DNA from: Tabrizicola aquatica
GTDB taxonomy: Bacteria > Pseudomonadota > Alphaproteobacteria > Rhodobacterales > Rhodobacteraceae
DNA length: 64,000 nt
NCBI RefSeq assembly: GCF_002900975.1
Contig: NZ_PJON01000001.1
Coordinates: forward strand, 62,001 to 126,000
Direction of reading: 5' to 3'
Under the pieces are notes generated by a model. It was not told where the DNA came from and ran no database searches. It was given only the letters and a program-made list of their open reading frames with translations. Made by a program: the position numbers and the translations under genes. Within the stretch, counting starts at the first letter, position 1; every line of letters starts with the position of its first letter. Positions 17,594 through 24,767 of this stretch are shown here, piece by piece.

Positions 17594-17987
17594 GGCGCCA
17601 GATCGGACGGTGGGCGGATCGCCCACCCTACGCCCGTGCGGGTCCGGGGGCGGTCGCTCGGTTGCTGCGGCCGGGCCCAATCGGCAAAGCTGCGGTGTCG
17701 GTGGCGCGCTCACTCCGACGGGCCGCGTCCGGGTTGCCAAGGCGGCGCAGGGCGATCCGCGTGGGCTTTGCGAGGGGCTGTTGTTCATGCAAAGCCCTGC
17801 TGTGGGCCGGAATTCCCGTGGCACCGCAAGGATTGGACCACTCGACCCGGCGGACACGTCTTGGCTGTGAGGGGGAACGAATGGACTCGGCCTCGTCCCA
17901 GGTCAACGCCCGACAGCAGCCACAAGGACGGATCGCCCCGGCGTCAGGCGCGGGCGTAAGGTGGGCGATGCGCCCACCCTGGCGGGA
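17594..17987. repeat. 394 bp gap with two GTAGGG-family palindromes
   Basis: No gene is supported between the P450 and purS stops. One palindrome is at 17609-17631 (GGTGGGCGGATCGCCCACC core), another at 17960-17978 (GGTGGGCGATGCGCCCACC). They lie at the 3' ends of the two convergent genes. An 86-codon frame between them (17610-17870) starts inside the repeat, has no Shine-Dalgarno and resembles no family. Confidence 0.6.
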
Positions 17988-18227
17988 TCAGAGAAGCTCG
18001 ACCCGGTAGCTTTCGATGACGGTGTTGGCCAGCAGCTTTTCGCACATCGTCTTGACCTCGGCCTCGGCCTTGGTCGCATCGGTCTCGGTCAGGTCAAGTT
18101 CGATGACCTTGCCCTGACGCACGCCCTGCACGCCGGCAAAGCCCAGCGATCCCAGGGCGTGGCGTACGGCTTCGCCCTGCGGGTCCAGAACGCCGGTTTT
18201 CAGCATGACGGTCACACGGGCTTTCAT
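17988..18227 (-). CDS. purS: Phosphoribosylformylglycinamidine synthase subunit PurS
   Basis: The small structural subunit that joins PurQ and PurL in formylglycinamidine synthesis. The protein is 79 residues from the ATG at 18227, which has GGAGG five bases upstream. The N-terminal strand MKARVTVMLKTGVLDPQG and the GKVIELDL / MCEKLLANTVIESYRVEL segments are standard PurS. It lies 73 bp downstream of purC on the same strand. purQ is elsewhere in the window (4901). Confidence 0.94.
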   Translation of the reverse strand: MKARVTVMLKTGVLDPQGEAVRHALGSLGFAGVQGVRQGKVIELDLTETDATKAEAEVKTMCEKLLANTVIESYRVELL

Positions 18228-18300
18228 CGCGGCCTCCAAGGGATGTTCGGCCCGTCCTTAGCGAAGCGCCGGGCCACGGGCAAGGGTGGGGCGGGCGCCC

Positions 18301-19053
18301 TTAGTTGATCAGGGTCGGCTTTGTCGTATGCGTGACGTTGGACGGCAGGACGCCCAGCCGCCGCGCGAGCTCGGTATAGACATCCGCCAAGGGCAGCGGA
18401 TCGGGGGCCGAGCCGTCGGGACGCTCGGGCAGGCGCATGTCCCACAGCCGGCAGTTGTCGGGGCTGATCTCGTCCGCGACGATCAGACGCATGAAATCGC
18501 CTTCCCAGATCCGCCCGACCTCGATCTTGAAGTCGGCCAGGCGGATGCCCACCCCCATCATCACGCCCGACAGGAAATCGTTCACCCGCAGCGCCAGCGC
18601 CACGATGTCGTCAAGGTCCTGCTGGTTGGCCCAACCGAAGGCGACGATATGTTCCTCGGCCACGAGGGGAGAGTTCAGGCGGTCGTCCTTGTAGTAGTAT
18701 TCCACGATCGGCCGGGGCAGTTGCGTGCCCTCGGGTATCCCCAGCCGCGCGGTCATCGGTCCGGCCGAGAAATTGCGGACGACGATTTCCAGCGGGATGA
18801 TCTCGGCCATGCGGACCAGCTGCTCGCGCATGTTGATGCGGCGGATGAAATGCGTCGGCACTCCGATCTGGTTCAGCCCGGCCATGAAGAATTCGGACAG
18901 GCGGTTGTTCAGCACACCCTTGCCTTCCAGCGTGGCGGGGGCCGCGACGGTGGGGGCGCTGTCGTCCTTGAAGTACTGGATCAGGGTTCCGGGTTCCGGG
19001 CCTTCGTACAGGATCTTCGCCTTGCCTTCGTAGACCTTCTTGCGCCGTGCCAT
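18301..19053 (-). CDS. purC: SAICAR synthetase PurC
   Basis: ATP-dependent ligase joining aspartate to carboxyaminoimidazole ribotide in purine synthesis. The protein is 250 residues from MARRKKVYEGKAKILY, with a Shine-Dalgarno-like GGAGCAGG upstream; a longer frame to 19140 lacks family similarity. Signatures are the glycine-poor lysine loop YEGKAKILY, the conserved VRNFSAGPMTARLG and the segment DFKIEVGR. It is in one unit with purS and divergent from the zeta gene. Confidence 0.94.
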   Translation of the reverse strand: MARRKKVYEGKAKILYEGPEPGTLIQYFKDDSAPTVAAPATLEGKGVLNNRLSEFFMAGLNQIGVPTHFIRRINMREQLVRMAEIIPLEIVVRNFSAGPMTARLGIPEGTQLPRPIVEYYYKDDRLNSPLVAEEHIVAFGWANQQDLDDIVALALRVNDFLSGVMMGVGIRLADFKIEVGRIWEGDFMRLIVADEISPDNCRLWDMRLPERPDGSAPDPLPLADVYTELARRLGVLPSNVTHTTKPTLIN

Positions 19054-19231
19054 GCCTGCTCCGCTGACGGGTGCGCCCTGGGGGCCGATGGTCCCGGGGG
19101 CGTTCTCTTGGGCTATAGTCCAAGGGGGGCATCGTCGCAAGGCGCGAGGGCGGCGTCAGGGGGCGGAAGGGGGCTTGCGGCATGGCCGGGCGAGGGGCAT
19201 ATGGGAGGAAACGCCAACTTTGGGGGCCCCC

Positions 19232-19546
19232 ATGACCACCTTTGACGACCGCGAGAACGCCTTCGAGGCCAAGTTCGCCCATGACAGCGAGATGCAGTTC
19301 CGCGCCGAGGCGCGCCGCAACAAGCTTCTGGGTCTCTGGGCGGCCGAGCTGATGGGCAAGTCGGGTGACGCTGCGGCGGCCTATGCGCTGGAAGTGGTCA
19401 GCGCCGACTTCGAGGAAGCGGGCGACGAGGATGTGGTGCGCAAGGTGGTGGCCGACCTCGCCGGCAAGGCCAGCGCCGATGTGGTGCGCGCCAAGATGAG
19501 CGAGCTGATGCCGGTCGCCAAGGCGCAGCTGATGTCCGAGATCTGA
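19232..19546 (+). CDS. F1-ATPase inhibitor zeta subunit (DUF1476)
   Basis: A 104-residue protein of the alphaproteobacterial zeta family, described in Paracoccus as the natural inhibitor of F1Fo-ATP hydrolysis. It starts MTTFDDRENAFEAKFAHDSE, followed by the strongly conserved EARRNKLLGLWAAELMG and DFEEAGDEDVVRKV. The N-terminal ~20 residues are the inhibitory part and the rest forms a helix bundle. It is not next to ATP synthase genes, as usual for this family. A clear rho-independent terminator follows 32 bp after the stop. Confidence 0.88.
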   Translation: MTTFDDRENAFEAKFAHDSEMQFRAEARRNKLLGLWAAELMGKSGDAAAAYALEVVSADFEEAGDEDVVRKVVADLAGKASADVVRAKMSELMPVAKAQLMSEI

Positions 19547-19578
19547 GAGTCGGCCACCAGGCTGACAGAAGCTGATCC

Positions 19579-19612
19579 GGCAGGCCGTCCCAACCGGACG
19601 GGCCTGCCTTTT
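19579..19612 (+). terminator. Rho-independent terminator after the zeta gene
   Basis: The stem GGCAGGCCGTCC (19579-19590) pairs with GGACGGGCCTGCC (19596-19608) with one bulged base, followed by TTTT. It is the cleanest intrinsic terminator in the window. Confidence 0.9.
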
Positions 19613-19680
19613 GCATGGCGAAGTTGAGGCCGGCCGCAAGATGTGATGCGGAATATGAAATTGCCCTTGCCCCGGTTGCA

Positions 19681-19725
19681 TGGCAAGGGAAGGTCGGACG
19701 CTTGCCAACTGAAAGGCCCTGACCG
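19681..19725 (+). promoter_or_regulatory. Candidate leader pseudoknot before the homocysteine methyltransferase
   Basis: The stem TGGCAAG (19681-19687) pairs with CTTGCCA (19701-19707). The loop contains GGTC, which can pair with GACC (19721-19724) just before the start codon, enclosing the AAAGG ribosome-binding region (19712-19716). An H-type pseudoknot over the ribosome-binding site of a methionine-synthesis gene recalls small SAM/SAH riboswitches. I could not match it to a known consensus, and the second stem is only 4 bp. Confidence 0.25.
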
Positions 19726-19726
19726 A

Positions 19727-20740
19727 ATGACCGATGCGCTTTCCCGGATGCTTGCCGAACGCGACTGGCTGATGGCCGACGGCGCCACGGGGACGAACCT
19801 GTTCAACATGGGCCTGTCCTCGGGCGAACCGCCGGAACTGTGGAACGTCGACCAGCCCGACAACATCCGCTCCCTCTATCGCGGCGCGGTCGAGGCGGGG
19901 TCGGACCTGTTCCTGACCAATACCTTTGGCGGCAACGCCGCGCGGCTGAAGCTGCACAATGCGCAGGGCCGGGTGCGCGAGCTGAACCGGATCGGCGCCG
20001 AACTGGGACGCGAGATCGCCGACAAGGCGGGCCGCCCGGTGATCGTCGCCGGCTCGGTCGGCCCCACGGGCGAGATTTTCGAGCCGATGGGCACCCTGAC
20101 CCATGCGCTTGCGGTCGAGATCTTCCAGGAACAGGCCGAAGGTCTGAAGGAAGGCGGGGTCGACGTGCTGTGGATCGAGACGATCAGCGCCCCCGAGGAG
20201 TACCGCGCCGCAGCCGAAGCGGCAGCGCGGGCCGGGATGCCCTGGTGCGGCACGATGAGCTTTGACACCGCCGGGCGGACGATGATGGGCGTGACCTCGG
20301 CCGCGATGGCCGAGATGGTGGAAAAGCTGCCGAACCCGCCGATCGCCTTTGGCGCGAACTGCGGCGTGGGCGCCAGCGACCTGATGCGCACCGTGCTGGG
20401 CTTTGCCGCGACCGGCACGACGCGGCCGATCATCGCCAAGGGCAATGCCGGCATCCCGAAATACCACGACGGCCACATCCACTATGACGGCACGCCCGAG
20501 TTGATGGCGGAATATGCGGTCCTTGCGCGCGACGCCGGGGCGCGGATCATCGGCGGCTGCTGCGGCACCATGCCAGAGCACCTGCGCGCGATGCGTCAGG
20601 CGCTGGAAGGCCGGCCGAAAGGCCCCCGTCCCACGCTGGAGGATATCTCGGCCAAGCTGGGCGGCTTCTCCTCGGCCTCGGACGGCACGGGCGACACGTC
20701 GGGCGAGCCCAAGCGCGAGCGGCGCGGGCGGCGGGGCTAG
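19727..20740 (+). CDS. Homocysteine S-methyltransferase (split methionine synthase / betaine-homocysteine type)
   Basis: A 337-residue zinc enzyme that transfers a methyl group to homocysteine. Zinc ligands are Cys212 (GANCGVG) and Cys278/Cys279 (IGGCCGT), and the N-terminal DGATGTNLF is standard for the MetH-N/BHMT fold. Rhodobacterales relatives are annotated as betaine-homocysteine methyltransferase, but with the corrinoid gene 1.7 kb downstream it may instead be the homocysteine module of a split MetH. The ATG at 19727 is preceded by AAAGG at about ten bases. The C-terminus carries a basic tail (PKRERRGRRG). A candidate leader pseudoknot lies directly upstream. Confidence 0.88.
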   Translation: MTDALSRMLAERDWLMADGATGTNLFNMGLSSGEPPELWNVDQPDNIRSLYRGAVEAGSDLFLTNTFGGNAARLKLHNAQGRVRELNRIGAELGREIADKAGRPVIVAGSVGPTGEIFEPMGTLTHALAVEIFQEQAEGLKEGGVDVLWIETISAPEEYRAAAEAAARAGMPWCGTMSFDTAGRTMMGVTSAAMAEMVEKLPNPPIAFGANCGVGASDLMRTVLGFAATGTTRPIIAKGNAGIPKYHDGHIHYDGTPELMAEYAVLARDAGARIIGGCCGTMPEHLRAMRQALEGRPKGPRPTLEDISAKLGGFSSASDGTGDTSGEPKRERRGRRG

Positions 20741-20743
20741 CAC

Positions 20744-21115
20744 GTGGCGCGCGCCGTCCTCTGGCAACGGGTGGAGGGCGCGCTGGTTCTGTGCGCGGTG
20801 GTTGCGGTGCTGGCGCAGCCCTGGCAGCCCCTGGCCTGGTGGGTGCTGATCCTGGCCTTCTTCGTGCCAGATCTGTCCTTTGCCGCTTATCTGGCCGGAC
20901 CGCGCATCGGCGCTTTCGGCTATAATCTGGTGCATGTCTACGGCTTCGGCGCGGCAGTGCTGGCGCTGGGGGCGGGGCTGGACCAACCCTGGATCACGGC
21001 GCTGGGCTTTCTGTGGCTGGGACATTCCGGGTTTGACCGGATGCTGGGCTATGGGCTGAAATTGCCCGAGGGGTTCGGGCACACGCATCTGGGGCGGATC
21101 GGGCGCGACGGCTGA
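20744..21115 (+). CDS. DUF4260 membrane protein
   Basis: A 123-residue protein with about four hydrophobic helices. The motif FFVPDLSFAAYLAGPRIGAFGYNLVHVY and the C-terminal HSGFDRMLGYGLKLPEGFGHTHLG identify the DUF4260 family, of unknown function. The GTG start lies three bases after the methyltransferase stop, so the two genes are probably cotranscribed. A double hairpin follows seven bases after its stop. Confidence 0.8.
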   Translation: MARAVLWQRVEGALVLCAVVAVLAQPWQPLAWWVLILAFFVPDLSFAAYLAGPRIGAFGYNLVHVYGFGAAVLALGAGLDQPWITALGFLWLGHSGFDRMLGYGLKLPEGFGHTHLGRIGRDG

Positions 21116-21124
21116 GCCGGGGGC

Positions 21125-21173
21125 CAAAATCCTTGAGTAAGGATTTTGACAAATTTCTTGCTTAAGAAATTTG
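21125..21173. repeat. Double palindrome, AAAATCCTT/AAATTTCTT family (copy 1)
   Basis: Two back-to-back inverted repeats: CAAAATCCTTG-AGT-AAGGATTTTG (21125-21148) and CAAATTTCTTG-CTT-AAGAAATTTG (21150-21173). It lies exactly between convergent genes and ends in A/T tracts on both strands, so it can serve as a bidirectional terminator. The second copy is at 24251-24294. Confidence 0.8.
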
Positions 21174-21190
21174 GGTCCCGGTCGCGGCGG

Positions 21191-22273
21191 TCAGAACAGC
21201 GACAACTGGTCGCCCGGACGCGGCGGCGGCGCAAAAAGATCGCTGCGCAGCGGGGGCAACCCTTCGACCATCCCAAGCCGCTTGCGCGCCACCTCGGCCC
21301 GGCGGTGGATCAGCTCGGCCCAAAGGCCCTGGCCGCGCATCCTGCTGCCGAACTCCGGGTCATAGTCGCGCCCGCCGTGCAACTCGCGCACCCGGCCCAT
21401 GACGCGCTGGGCCCGGTCGGGGAAGGTCGTCTCGATCCAGTCGCGGAACAGTCCTGCCACCTCGCGCGGCAGGCGCAGCGGGATGGCGTTGGCGTGGGCC
21501 GCGCCGGCGTCGCGCGCGGCCTCCATCACCGTTTCCAGCTCGTGATCGGTCAGCGCCGGGATCAGCGGCGAGACCTGAACCCGCACGGGAATCCCCGCGC
21601 CCGCCAGCGCCCGGATGATCTGCAACCGCCGCGCCGGGGCGGGCGCGCGCGGCTCCATCCGGCGGGCGAGGTCGGGGTCAAGCGTGGTCACGCTGATCGA
21701 GACCGAGGCCAGCCCCTGTGCGGCCAGCGGAGCGATCAGGTCGATGTCCCGCTCGACCAGCGTGCCGCGCGTGGTGATCCAGACCGGGTGGCGAAAGTCG
21801 GACAGGACCCGCAGGATCTGCCGCATCAGGCCATGCTCCCGCTCGATCGGCTGATAGGGGTCGGTGTTGGTGCCGATGGCGACAGGCTGGACCTTGTAGG
21901 CGGGCCGGCGCAACTCGGCCTCCAGCACTTCGGCGATGCCGGGGCGGGCGATGAGGCGGGTTTCGAAATCCAGGCCCGGCGAGAGGTTCAGATAGGCATG
22001 GGTCGGCCGGGCAAAGCAGTAGATGCAGCCGTGTTCGCAGCCCCGGTAGGGGTTGATCGACCGATCAAAAGGCACATCGGGCGAGCGGTTGAAGGTCAGG
22101 GCCGAGCGGGGGCGTTCCAGCCGAACCTCGGTCGCGACCAGACGCGCCTCCTCCTCCACGTCCCAGCCGTCGTCGAAGGCTTCGCGCGCCGTCGCCTCGT
22201 ACCGGCCGGTGCGATTGCTGGCGGCCCCCCGCGCCCGCAGGCGCTGGCTTGGCAGGATGGTGCTGTCGGTCAT
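21191..22273 (-). CDS. PA0069/Rv2578c-family radical SAM protein with C-terminal beta-clamp motif
   Basis: A 360-residue radical SAM protein distantly related to spore photoproduct lyase. The [4Fe-4S] cluster motif is CEHGCIYC in NPYRGCEHGCIYCFARPTH. The TIM-barrel part continues through AIGTNTDPYQPIE and ISVTTLDPDLARRMEPR, both typical of this family. The last residues are DQLSLF, an ideal QL(S/D)LF sliding-clamp binding motif at the very C-terminus. The start is ATG 22273. Thirteen bases upstream lies a perfect direct-repeat LexA box (22286-22300). The biochemical reaction of the family is not established to my knowledge; a DNA-lesion role is inferred from the LexA box and clamp motif. Confidence 0.85.
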   Translation of the reverse strand: MTDSTILPSQRLRARGAASNRTGRYEATAREAFDDGWDVEEEARLVATEVRLERPRSALTFNRSPDVPFDRSINPYRGCEHGCIYCFARPTHAYLNLSPGLDFETRLIARPGIAEVLEAELRRPAYKVQPVAIGTNTDPYQPIEREHGLMRQILRVLSDFRHPVWITTRGTLVERDIDLIAPLAAQGLASVSISVTTLDPDLARRMEPRAPAPARRLQIIRALAGAGIPVRVQVSPLIPALTDHELETVMEAARDAGAAHANAIPLRLPREVAGLFRDWIETTFPDRAQRVMGRVRELHGGRDYDPEFGSRMRGQGLWAELIHRRAEVARKRLGMVEGLPPLRSDLFAPPPRPGDQLSLF

Positions 22274-22285
22274 GGTCAAAGACTA

Positions 22286-22300
22286 GAACAAGACAAGAAC
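22286..22300 (-). promoter_or_regulatory. LexA (SOS) box, GTTC-N7-GTTC
   Basis: On the minus strand it reads GTTCTTGTCTTGTTC, an exact match to the GTTC-N7-GTTC direct repeat bound by LexA in Rhodobacter and other alphaproteobacteria. It ends 13 bp before the radical SAM start codon, overlapping the expected promoter. It is 130 bp from the divergent corrinoid gene, so it most likely controls the former. Confidence 0.8.
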
Positions 22301-22429
22301 AAATGCCAGCACTTTCCCGCCCGCGACGGCTTTCTGTCGGCTTTCATCCGGTGTATGTCGTTTGGCGAATAGTGACCGGCCGGGATTGCGGCCATTCACA
22401 AGGCAATACCCTTCCTTGGAGCGCCCGCC

Positions 22430-23125
22430 ATGGCCGACGACGAGATCATCCTGTCCGACCTTTCGGATGACGAACTTGTGCTGCAGATGCACGACGACCT
22501 GTACGACGGTCTGAAAGAAGAGATCGAAGAGGGCGTCAACATCCTGATCGCGCGCGGCTGGACGCCCTATGACGTCCTGACCAAGGCGCTGGTCGCGGGC
22601 ATGACCATCGTCGGCGCCGACTTCCGCGACGGGATCCTGTTCGTCCCCGAGGTGCTGCTGGCCGCCAACGCGATGAAGGCGGGGATGTTCATCCTGAAGC
22701 CCTTGCTGGTGGAAACCGGCGCGCCGCGGATGGGCAAGATGGTGATCGGCACCGTGAAGGGCGACATCCACGACATCGGCAAGAACCTTGTCGCGATGAT
22801 GATGGAAGGCGCGGGCTTCGAGGTCGTGGACCTTGGCATCAACAACGCCGTCGAAAAGTATCTGGAAGCTCTGGAAAAGGAACAGCCCGACATCCTGGGC
22901 ATGTCTGCTCTTCTGACCACGACGATGCCCTACATGAAGGTCGTGATCGACACGATGAAGGAAAAGGGCATGCGCGAGGATTACATTGTCCTCGTCGGTG
23001 GGGCGCCCTTGAACGAAGAGTTCGGGCGTGCGATCGGCGCGGATGCCTATTGCCGCGATGCCGCCGTCGCGGTCGAGACCGCCAAGCAGTTCGTGGCCCG
23101 CAAGCACAACCAGCTTTCCGCCTGA
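22430..23125 (+). CDS. Corrinoid (B12-binding) protein, methionine synthase module
   Basis: A 231-residue cobalamin-binding protein. The N-terminal helical cap spans about residues 10-95, and the Rossmann B12 domain about 100-225. The lower-ligand motif is DIHDIG: Asp112, His114, Gly117. Downstream GMSALLTTTMPYMK and VLVGGAPLNEEF are the other cofactor contacts. It corresponds to the B12-binding module of MetH or of corrinoid methyltransferase systems. With the homocysteine methyltransferase at 19.7 kb it probably forms a split methionine synthase; the folate-binding module is not in the window. The SD TTGGAGCG precedes the ATG. Confidence 0.93.
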   Translation: MADDEIILSDLSDDELVLQMHDDLYDGLKEEIEEGVNILIARGWTPYDVLTKALVAGMTIVGADFRDGILFVPEVLLAANAMKAGMFILKPLLVETGAPRMGKMVIGTVKGDIHDIGKNLVAMMMEGAGFEVVDLGINNAVEKYLEALEKEQPDILGMSALLTTTMPYMKVVIDTMKEKGMREDYIVLVGGAPLNEEFGRAIGADAYCRDAAVAVETAKQFVARKHNQLSA

Positions 23126-23198
23126 CACGGCCCTGTGATCCGGCCGGGGGTTGCCCCGGGCCGGATCCGGGCGCAGATTGGTGTCAGGGGGACGTGCT

Positions 23199-23357
23199 AT
23201 GCCGCTGACGCATTTCCTGGGTCTGATCGCTCTGGTGGTCTTTGCCGCCGGCCTGACCCTGTGGCTGGCCTTCTACACGGGCATCCCCATGGTCGCGCTG
23301 ATGTTTGCGGCCCTGGCGGCCAGCGTGATCCTGACCTGGACCCGTGTCAGCCGCTGA
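23199..23357 (+). CDS. Small two-helix membrane protein
   Basis: A 52-residue protein, MPLTHFLGLIALVVFAAGLT and onward, made almost entirely of two hydrophobic helices ending in TWTRVSR. AGGGGG lies eight bases before the ATG, which makes translation likely. It sits between the corrinoid protein and DUF1638 genes. No family was recognised. Confidence 0.5.
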   Translation: MPLTHFLGLIALVVFAAGLTLWLAFYTGIPMVALMFAALAASVILTWTRVSR

Positions 23358-23379
23358 CCGGTCCGCCCCTGGGGGTCCC

Positions 23380-24015
23380 ATGGACGATCTGACGCTTTCG
23401 GAAACCGGCCTCGATCCCGCCCGGGTGGGACGGATCCTGCTGATCGCCTGCGGGGCCTTGGCGCATGAGATCGTCGCCCTGAAGGCGGCGAACGGATGGG
23501 ACCACATCGACCTGCAATGCCTGCCGGCGAACCTGCATCTCTGGCCGGACCGGATCACCCCCGCCGTCGAGGCGGCGGTGGTCGAGGCGCGGGGGCGCTA
23601 TGACACCGTCTTTGTGGTCTATGCCGATTGCGGCACCGGCGGTCAGCTTCAGGAAAAATGCCGCGCCCTGGGCGTCGAGATGGTCGAGGGCCCGCATTGC
23701 TATGCCTTCTTCGAGGGCAACGCCGTCTTTGCGGCGCGCGCCGAGACCGAGTTCGACGCCTTCTATCTGACCGACTTCCTGGTGCGCCAGTTCGATGCCT
23801 TCGTCTGGAAGCCGATGGGTCTGGACCGCTATCCGCAACTGCGGGACATCTATTTCGGCAACTACCGCAAGCTGGTCTACCAGGCGCAGCTGGACGATCC
23901 GGCGCTGGACGCCAAGGCCCGCGAATGCGCGGCCCGCCTGGGGCTGGAGTATGAGCGGCGGTTTACCGGGTACGGTGAGCTTGCGACCACGCTTCAGCGG
24001 GTCGCTGCGCGGTAG
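23380..24015 (+). CDS. DUF1638 protein
   Basis: A 211-residue protein with the DUF1638 hallmarks: ILLIACGALAHEI at the N-terminus, then VVYADCGTGGQL, GPHCYAFFEG and a late FGNYRKLVYQAQ. Conserved Cys/His residues suggest metal or cofactor binding. The family is often found near corrinoid methyltransferase genes, as here, 255 bp after the B12 protein. A role in that methyl-transfer system is inference. The start is ATG 23380; a GTG at 23344 is also open. Its last 22 bases overlap the convergent ribbon-helix-helix gene. Confidence 0.8.
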   Translation: MDDLTLSETGLDPARVGRILLIACGALAHEIVALKAANGWDHIDLQCLPANLHLWPDRITPAVEAAVVEARGRYDTVFVVYADCGTGGQLQEKCRALGVEMVEGPHCYAFFEGNAVFAARAETEFDAFYLTDFLVRQFDAFVWKPMGLDRYPQLRDIYFGNYRKLVYQAQLDDPALDAKARECAARLGLEYERRFTGYGELATTLQRVAAR

Positions 24016-24218
24016 TGGTTCAGCACGAATACCCGGATCGCCGAGGCGAGGCCCGCATCGCCCTGGCGGCTGTCGTCAATCTCCGCCGCAAGCTGGTTCA
24101 GCGGCACGCCAAGCTGGGCCGAGATGGCGCGGAAGGCCTCCCAGAACTCGGGCTCCAGTGAAACGCTGGTGCGGTGGCCGTGAAGCGTGAGCGAGTGTTT
24201 TGCAGGGCGGGTGGGCAT
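23994..24218 (-). CDS. Ribbon-helix-helix domain protein
   Basis: A 74-residue protein, MPTRPAKHSLTLHGHRTSVS and onward. The segment HRTSVSLEPEFWEAFRAISAQLGVPLNQLAAEID is the alphaproteobacterial ribbon-helix-helix fold (strand, then two helices), likely DNA binding. Relatives are sometimes labelled aryl-sulfate sulfotransferase in error. The start is ATG 24218; the longer frame to 24275 runs through a palindromic repeat. It overlaps the 3' end of the DUF1638 gene by 22 bases, tail to tail. Confidence 0.75.
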   Translation of the reverse strand: MPTRPAKHSLTLHGHRTSVSLEPEFWEAFRAISAQLGVPLNQLAAEIDDSRQGDAGLASAIRVFVLNHYRAATR

Positions 24219-24250
24219 GCATGACGTGTAGCGCACCGGTTGGGCCGGGA

Positions 24251-24294
24251 CAAAATCCTTCGAAGGATTTTGCAAATCTTTTCGAAAAGATTTG
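24251..24294. repeat. Double palindrome, AAAATCCTT/AAATCTTTT family (copy 2)
   Basis: CAAAATCCTTCGAAGGATTTTG (24251-24272; arms of 11) is followed immediately by an equally perfect palindrome CAAATCTTTTC...GATTTG (24273-24294). It lies between two minus-strand genes, 15 bases after the stop of the upstream one. The flanks share ggccggGACAAAATCC with copy 1 in part. Confidence 0.8.
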
Positions 24295-24309
24295 CGCCCG
24301 GCTGTGCCG

Positions 24310-24540
24310 TCAGTTCAGGACGTAAACCGGTTCACGGTTGCAGAAAATGATGAACTGCCCGGCGTTCTCGACAACCCGGAAGCCCCGCCGCCGCACTTCG
24401 TGCAAGAAGCGGTCGCGTCCGATCAGCCGCTCCACATCGCTGACCTTGCGTCTGACTGTTCCACCCTCGGCCACGCTTTTGGCAGAGAAGAGATGGACAA
24501 TCCATTTTTCCGGGGAAACCACGTCAGGCAGTTGAGTCAT
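24310..24540 (-). CDS. Conserved hypothetical protein (76 aa)
   Basis: A 76-residue protein, MTQLPDVVSPEKWIVHLFSA and onward, with a conserved-looking core VRRKVSDVERLIGRDRFLHEVRRRGFRVVEN and a C-terminal FIIFCNREPVYVL. From memory, close homologues occur throughout Rhodobacteraceae, usually uncharacterised and sometimes mislabelled as an anthranilate isomerase. It is mixed alpha/beta with no membrane segment. It lies 47 bp downstream of the DUF4169 gene on the same strand, and a double hairpin follows. Confidence 0.7.
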   Translation of the reverse strand: MTQLPDVVSPEKWIVHLFSAKSVAEGGTVRRKVSDVERLIGRDRFLHEVRRRGFRVVENAGQFIIFCNREPVYVLN

Positions 24541-24587
24541 CGCCGCACCTCCTGCGACAACTCTGCCAAGGCAGGGTTAACGGCGGG

Positions 24588-24767
24588 TTACTCGGTGTCG
24601 CGCTTGTGGCCGTCCAGAGCCTTGGTGGCCTGCGCTGCGCGGGCCTTCTCCAATTCGCGCTCGGCCTTCGTCCGGCCATGCTTGGCCGCGTTGGCGTCGG
24701 CCGTTTGGCGGGCGGCCTTGCGGGCCGCCTGCTTCTTCACGGTGCGAAGGTTGACGACCTCGGCCAT
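24588..24767 (-). CDS. DUF4169 family protein
   Basis: A 59-residue basic helical protein, [20 protein letters not shown] at the N-terminus and ending ALDGHKRDTE. The pattern VVNLR..KK...R..A......AKHGRTKAERE is typical of DUF4169. Its ATG (24767) overlaps the fumC stop by one base (TGATG), which predicts translational coupling. The function is unknown, and the coupling to fumarase gives no clear hint. Confidence 0.8.
   Translation of the reverse strand: MAEVVNLRTVKKQAARKAARQTADANAAKHGRTKAERELEKARAAQATKALDGHKRDTE

Noticed and set aside
17610-17870. 86-codon frame after the P450 gene
   Set aside because: It starts in a palindromic repeat, with no SD and no similarity recognised.
19640-19726. 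SAM-II riboswitch before the homocysteine methyltransferase
   Set aside because: I could not align the conserved SAM-II core; only a generic pseudoknot is kept as a low-confidence candidate.
18611-21127. 838-codon frame antisense across purC, zeta and the methyltransferase
   Set aside because: It spans three well-supported genes on both strands and has no domain.
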